From: Bacillota bacterium
Lineage (GTDB): Bacteria; Bacillota; Clostridia; Acetivibrionales; DTU013
Assembly: GCA_023439545.1 (NCBI GenBank)
Contig: JAEXNT010000010.1
Location: forward strand, 1 to 64,000
DNA length: 64,000 nt
Reading direction: 5' to 3'
This document shows, piece after piece, positions 61,171 to 64,000 of this stretch; position 1 is the first letter of the stretch, and each line of letters begins with the position of its first letter. A program made the translations under genes and the position numbers. Below the pieces are notes generated by a model that was not told where the DNA came from, ran no database searches, and saw only the letters and a list, made by a program, of their open reading frames with translations.

Positions 61171-61743
61171 ATGAGTGATCCTTTAGTTAAGTTCCTGAAA
61201 AAAAAGACTGCGCTGATTAATTCTGAAATTGAAGAAATCGTTAGGTTCCTGAATGTACAGAAATTTAAGAAAGGAACAATCCTGCTAAGACAGGGTGAAA
61301 TATCCGCCAAGTGCTATTTTGTATTAACTGGCTGTATAAGGCAGTACTCATGTTTGGAGGATGGCAGAGAAATTACATATAATTTTTTTACAGAAGAGCA
61401 AGCTGTTGTGATGATCAGTAGTTATAAACAGAAAAAGCCTTCTGATTATTTCTTATCCTGCGCAGAAACTTCCTCGCTTCTTGTTGGTGAATTGGATTCG
61501 GAAGAAGGGATGTATAACAAATTCCCGAAGCTCAAGGAAGTTACGCGGATCATTTTGGAATCGAATTTGGGCGAAGCGCAGGATGAACATGCCCGGTTCA
61601 TCAGTTCTACTCCAGAAGAGCGTTACAGGATGATACTGAAGAATAGACCGGGCTTGATCAATCGCGTCCCGCAGCATCAATTGGCAAGTTATCTTGGCAT
61701 AACCCCCGAGTCCTTGAGCAGAATTAAAAAAAGGCTGCTATAG
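61171..61743 (+). CDS. Crp/Fnr-family transcriptional regulator
   Basis: A 190-residue regulator. The cyclic-nucleotide-binding-like barrel covers about 8-115 (FKKGTILLRQGEISAKCYFVLTGCIRQYS). A short winged-helix region ends the protein (VPQHQLASYLGITPESLSRIKKRLL). No FNR-type N-terminal cysteine cluster is seen. The effector and targets are unknown. Its last 6 bp overlap the 3' end of the convergent DUF4386 gene, which may be its target, since such pairs recur. That last point is inference. Confidence 0.85.
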   Translation: MSDPLVKFLKKKTALINSEIEEIVRFLNVQKFKKGTILLRQGEISAKCYFVLTGCIRQYSCLEDGREITYNFFTEEQAVVMISSYKQKKPSDYFLSCAETSSLLVGELDSEEGMYNKFPKLKEVTRIILESNLGEAQDEHARFISSTPEERYRMILKNRPGLINRVPQHQLASYLGITPESLSRIKKRLL

Positions 61744-62454
61744 GTTAGCAACCTTTCCTCCTTTAAGTAACAGCCACACTCCCAGTCCCAGTTCGCCAAC
61801 AGCCATTGGCAGACTTAATACCGTCTCTGCGACAGCAGTTATACTATCATATTGCGGTAGGAACAGATGCATTATATGGATGAAAACATAGCTGACGGAG
61901 GCAAGGAATAATAATATTCCCAGGGCTTTAGGGATAAATCTTGATTTTACAACTAGATAGCCTGCTATAAAAAGGTGGATTCCAAAGATGATCAGACCAA
62001 AGGACCACATTTTCCGGAATGCATTTAACGACAGCATTACCTGGATTTGAAGCTGACTGTTTTGTATTGATGAAAAACTTTTATCTCCTCCTAATAACAG
62101 TGTTACAAAAACAAAATTCATTACTGCCGTTCCTAGAATAATCGCATAAGCAACCCTGAACCATGCACTGAGCAAAGCCAGATTGTTGTCAACCTGCTTC
62201 AGGAATACATACAATGCCCACGCTGTTACTATATCTGCCGTAAGGGTAATGAGCCAGCTGAAAATTCCTGCACGGAATAGGCCAATAGATTCCAAAATAT
62301 TATTTGAAGTAACTGCTGCATTACCCCAGTCAATCAATTTGTTTTGCACTACTCCAACGGCAAACATTGCGGATACTGCTACGATCAGTATAGGTATTCC
62401 GGCGGTGATTGCAGCTCTGCGTTGAGTTGCTTTTTCCGTTTCGAACACCGACAT
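61738..62454 (-). CDS. DUF4386 multi-pass membrane protein
   Basis: A 238-residue protein with six hydrophobic helices. It has the DUF4386 pattern (RRAAITAGIPILI at the start, LFRAGIFSWLITLTADIVTAWALYVFLK, and GIHLFIAGYLVVKSRFIPKALGILL). The family has no known function. AGGAGGT lies 7 bases before the ATG at 62454, so the longer reading is rejected. The gene is convergent with the Crp/Fnr gene and divergent from the hydrogenase operon. Confidence 0.85.
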   Translation of the reverse strand: MSVFETEKATQRRAAITAGIPILIVAVSAMFAVGVVQNKLIDWGNAAVTSNNILESIGLFRAGIFSWLITLTADIVTAWALYVFLKQVDNNLALLSAWFRVAYAIILGTAVMNFVFVTLLLGGDKSFSSIQNSQLQIQVMLSLNAFRKMWSFGLIIFGIHLFIAGYLVVKSRFIPKALGILLFLASVSYVFIHIMHLFLPQYDSITAVAETVLSLPMAVGELGLGVWLLLKGGKVANL

Positions 62455-62591
62455 AGTTTTAACCTCCTTGACTTTTGAAAAGATTGTATAATGACCAAGC
62501 GAATATCTCATTGACTTAAGTTAAGACACAGGCGCAGAGTAACTAAACCAAAAAGCGAAGCATAGCTTATATTATGTAGGTGAGGGATTTT

Positions 62592-63053
62592 ATGAATTAC
62601 TGTGAGAGTGAAATATGCCGGCGAATAAATGCAGTGGCGGCGGAATCTGAGCACTATATCGACCTAATATATGCGGTACCGTGTATTTATACCAGAAATA
62701 TGCTTCTGCAACAACTAAGGGCTAAAATGAATGAAATTGATTTTTTAAGCGCTTTGATATGCAACCAGGTGAATAAAATGCCGGCAAGTCAAACGGAATT
62801 GCCGCAGCAGAACCAACAGGAGCAAAGAGTGTTTACGCTTCAGGAACTGACCAAATTTAATGGGAAAGACGGGAATCCTGCTTATGTTGCAGTAAATGGA
62901 ACAATATACGATGTCACAAATAATGCTGCCTGGGCTGCTGCTTCACACTTTGGACTTACGGCGGGAAAGGATCTGACAGGCGAATTTGCATCATGTCATG
63001 CAGGCCAGCCAATATTAAGCAAATTAAAAGCAGTTGGGAAGCTGATTGTATGA
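62592..63053 (+). CDS. Cytochrome b5-like heme-binding domain protein
   Basis: A 153-residue protein. A helical N-terminal region (about 1-70) with Cys and Glu/Gln precedes a cytochrome b5-like domain (about 78-153): VFTLQELTKFNGKDGNPAYVAVNGTIYDVT, then SHFGLTAGKDLT and CHAG, whose histidines may be heme ligands. It is the first gene of the hydrogenase operon, and its stop overlaps the small-subunit ATG (ATGA). It may be the electron acceptor or donor of the hydrogenase. GAGGG precedes the ATG at 62592. Confidence 0.8.
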   Translation: MNYCESEICRRINAVAAESEHYIDLIYAVPCIYTRNMLLQQLRAKMNEIDFLSALICNQVNKMPASQTELPQQNQQEQRVFTLQELTKFNGKDGNPAYVAVNGTIYDVTNNAAWAAASHFGLTAGKDLTGEFASCHAGQPILSKLKAVGKLIV

Positions 63054-63949
63054 ATACAAAAGATATTTGCCCCGAATACGTTGCACGCCTTAAGACAGCA
63101 TCGGATTTATTCAATAAAGTCAAGGATGAAATCAGGAGAGGTACGCTGATCAGGAAGAATTTGGTTTGGCTCGAATTGACAGGTTGTTCAGGCAATATCA
63201 TTTCACTTCTGGACGGAGCGAATCCCGGTTTTAAGTATTTGATTTCACAGATGACAGAGTTTGTCTATGACAATAGTTTGATGGCGGCTGAAGGTGAAAC
63301 CGCCATGGATAAATTAATGGATATTACTGATAAAGAATTTATCCTTGCTGTTGAGGGAGCGGTGGCAACCAAAAACAACGGCTTATATAATGTAATCGGC
63401 CGCTGGAAGGGCCAGCCGGTTACTGCGCTTAAAGCAATCAGGCTGCTGGGGGAAAAGGCGTCGCATGTTATTGCAATAGGAGCTTGTGCAACACATGGAG
63501 GCGTATCGGCTGCGAAACCAAATCCATCGGAGTGTGTCGGTATACAGGCTGTGTTAAAAAGAAAGGTTATAAAGCTTCCGGGTTGCCCTTGCCATCCCGA
63601 CTGGTTTTTGGGGACACTTGCGCATATCCTTTTATATGGAGAGCCTGAGCTTGACAGCAGGGACAGGCCGTTATTATTTTACAGTACTTTAATCCATGAC
63701 CGCTGTCCCAGGAGGTCTTTCTTTGATAAAGGAGTCTTTGCCAAAAGGCTGGGAGAAAGCACTTGTATGTTCAAGTTAGGCTGCAGGGGGCCTGTTACCC
63801 GTATCGACTGCCCGATACGAAAGTGGAATCAGTATGTAAACTGGCCGGTCGAAGACGACACGCCGTGCATTGGTTGTGCACAGTTCGGATTTCCGGATCA
63901 AATGGAGCCGTTCATAACCTACAACACTACAAGAGGGGTGGAGGAATGA
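63050..63949 (+). CDS. [NiFe] hydrogenase small subunit
   Basis: A 299-residue subunit carrying the iron-sulfur clusters that link the active site to the electron partner. Visible are WLELTGCSGN (Cys46), GACATHGG, LPGCPCHPDW, and the C-terminal cluster ligands in ESTCMFKLGCRGPVTRIDCPIRKWN and DTPCIGCAQFGFPD. The position of the first Cys of the usual CxxC proximal motif is Leu43. No Tat signal peptide precedes it, so it is cytoplasmic. The start at 63050 is chosen for the ATGA overlap with the cytochrome b5-like gene. Confidence 0.9.
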   Translation: MNTKDICPEYVARLKTASDLFNKVKDEIRRGTLIRKNLVWLELTGCSGNIISLLDGANPGFKYLISQMTEFVYDNSLMAAEGETAMDKLMDITDKEFILAVEGAVATKNNGLYNVIGRWKGQPVTALKAIRLLGEKASHVIAIGACATHGGVSAAKPNPSECVGIQAVLKRKVIKLPGCPCHPDWFLGTLAHILLYGEPELDSRDRPLLFYSTLIHDRCPRRSFFDKGVFAKRLGESTCMFKLGCRGPVTRIDCPIRKWNQYVNWPVEDDTPCIGCAQFGFPDQMEPFITYNTTRGVEE

Positions 63950-64000
63950 CCAAGAGAATCGTTATAAACCCGGTTACACGAATCAGCGGTTTCATGGAGA
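63946..64000 (+). CDS. [NiFe] hydrogenase large subunit (5' end only)
   Basis: The ATG at 63946 overlaps the small-subunit stop (ATGA). The first 18 codons, MTKRIVINPVTRISGFME, match the conserved start of [NiFe] large subunits (I-x-x-PVTRI-x-G). The rest lies beyond the window. Confidence 0.85.
   Translation, partial: MTKRIVINPVTRISGFME

Overview
The window looks like a chromosomal segment of a spore-forming, anaerobic member of the Clostridia. The evidence is a complete GerA/GerB/GerC-type germinant receptor operon, reverse-type rubrerythrin and rubredoxin-like proteins, a [NiFe] hydrogenase at the right edge, indirect Asn/Gln-tRNA synthesis (GatCAB) under a T-box, and type III glutamine synthetase. 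Genes for plant or host glycans (sialate O-acetylesterase, GH42, GH3, a carbohydrate ABC importer with a YesMN-type two-component system) suggest a saccharolytic life style. I cannot name the species.

Layout. 1-126: end of an IS21-like element. 339-13.3 kb: ordinary genes (acetylesterase, PilZ protein, DUF3048 lipoprotein, rubredoxin-like protein, class III aminotransferase with a transglutaminase, KimA-like permease, GH42 beta-galactosidase, NimA-like flavoprotein, GNAT, NHL protein). 13.4-18.8 kb: a T-box-controlled aspS::gatC-gatA-gatB operon in which AspRS and GatC are fused. 18.9-21.1 kb: glnN with a terminator hairpin at the very 5' end of its leader. 21.4-24.7 kb: a PEP/pyruvate-binding protein with a degenerate RecA/KaiC-like N-terminus, and a SagB-type nitroreductase. 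24.8-31.7 kb: sugar ABC transporter plus YesN/YesM. 31.8-35.8 kb: germination operon with a small membrane protein. 36-39.8 kb: lipoprotein esterase, GH3 beta-glucosidase, TM2 protein.

39.9-51.2 kb is an accretion zone at a tRNA-Pro(CGG) gene. The 3' end of the tRNA or its downstream flank recurs at about 39.96, 41.22 and 44.71 kb. The innermost unit (44.7-51.1 kb) is a compact integrated mobilizable element: a LexA/cI-type repressor, two quasi-palindromic operators around a consensus promoter, two tiny genes, a long inverted-repeat region, an oriT-like C6/G7 hairpin, a Rep_trans/MOBT relaxase, a tyrosine integrase and two AT-rich cargo genes. It encodes no conjugation machinery.

51.5-56.0 kb: a methyltransferase followed by a VanRS-like two-component system and a D-Ala-D-Ala carboxypeptidase. 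The regulator gene and the carboxypeptidase gene share a 19-bp operator. Short tandem duplications start at the ends of several genes here. 56.2-57.3 kb: wreckage of a rhamnose operon (rhaB', 'rhaA, frameshifted rhaD, 'araC). 57.3-58.3 kb: a promoter and terminator-ended leader of riboswitch type before a 30-residue membrane protein, then rubrerythrin. 58.3-61.0 kb: a small AT-rich immunity-type island (SUKH-LRR protein and an orphan protein) whose last ORF ends in the C-terminus of a second, otherwise lost rubrerythrin. 61.2-64 kb: Crp/Fnr regulator, DUF4386 protein, and a cytochrome b5-like protein translationally coupled to [NiFe] hydrogenase small and large subunits.
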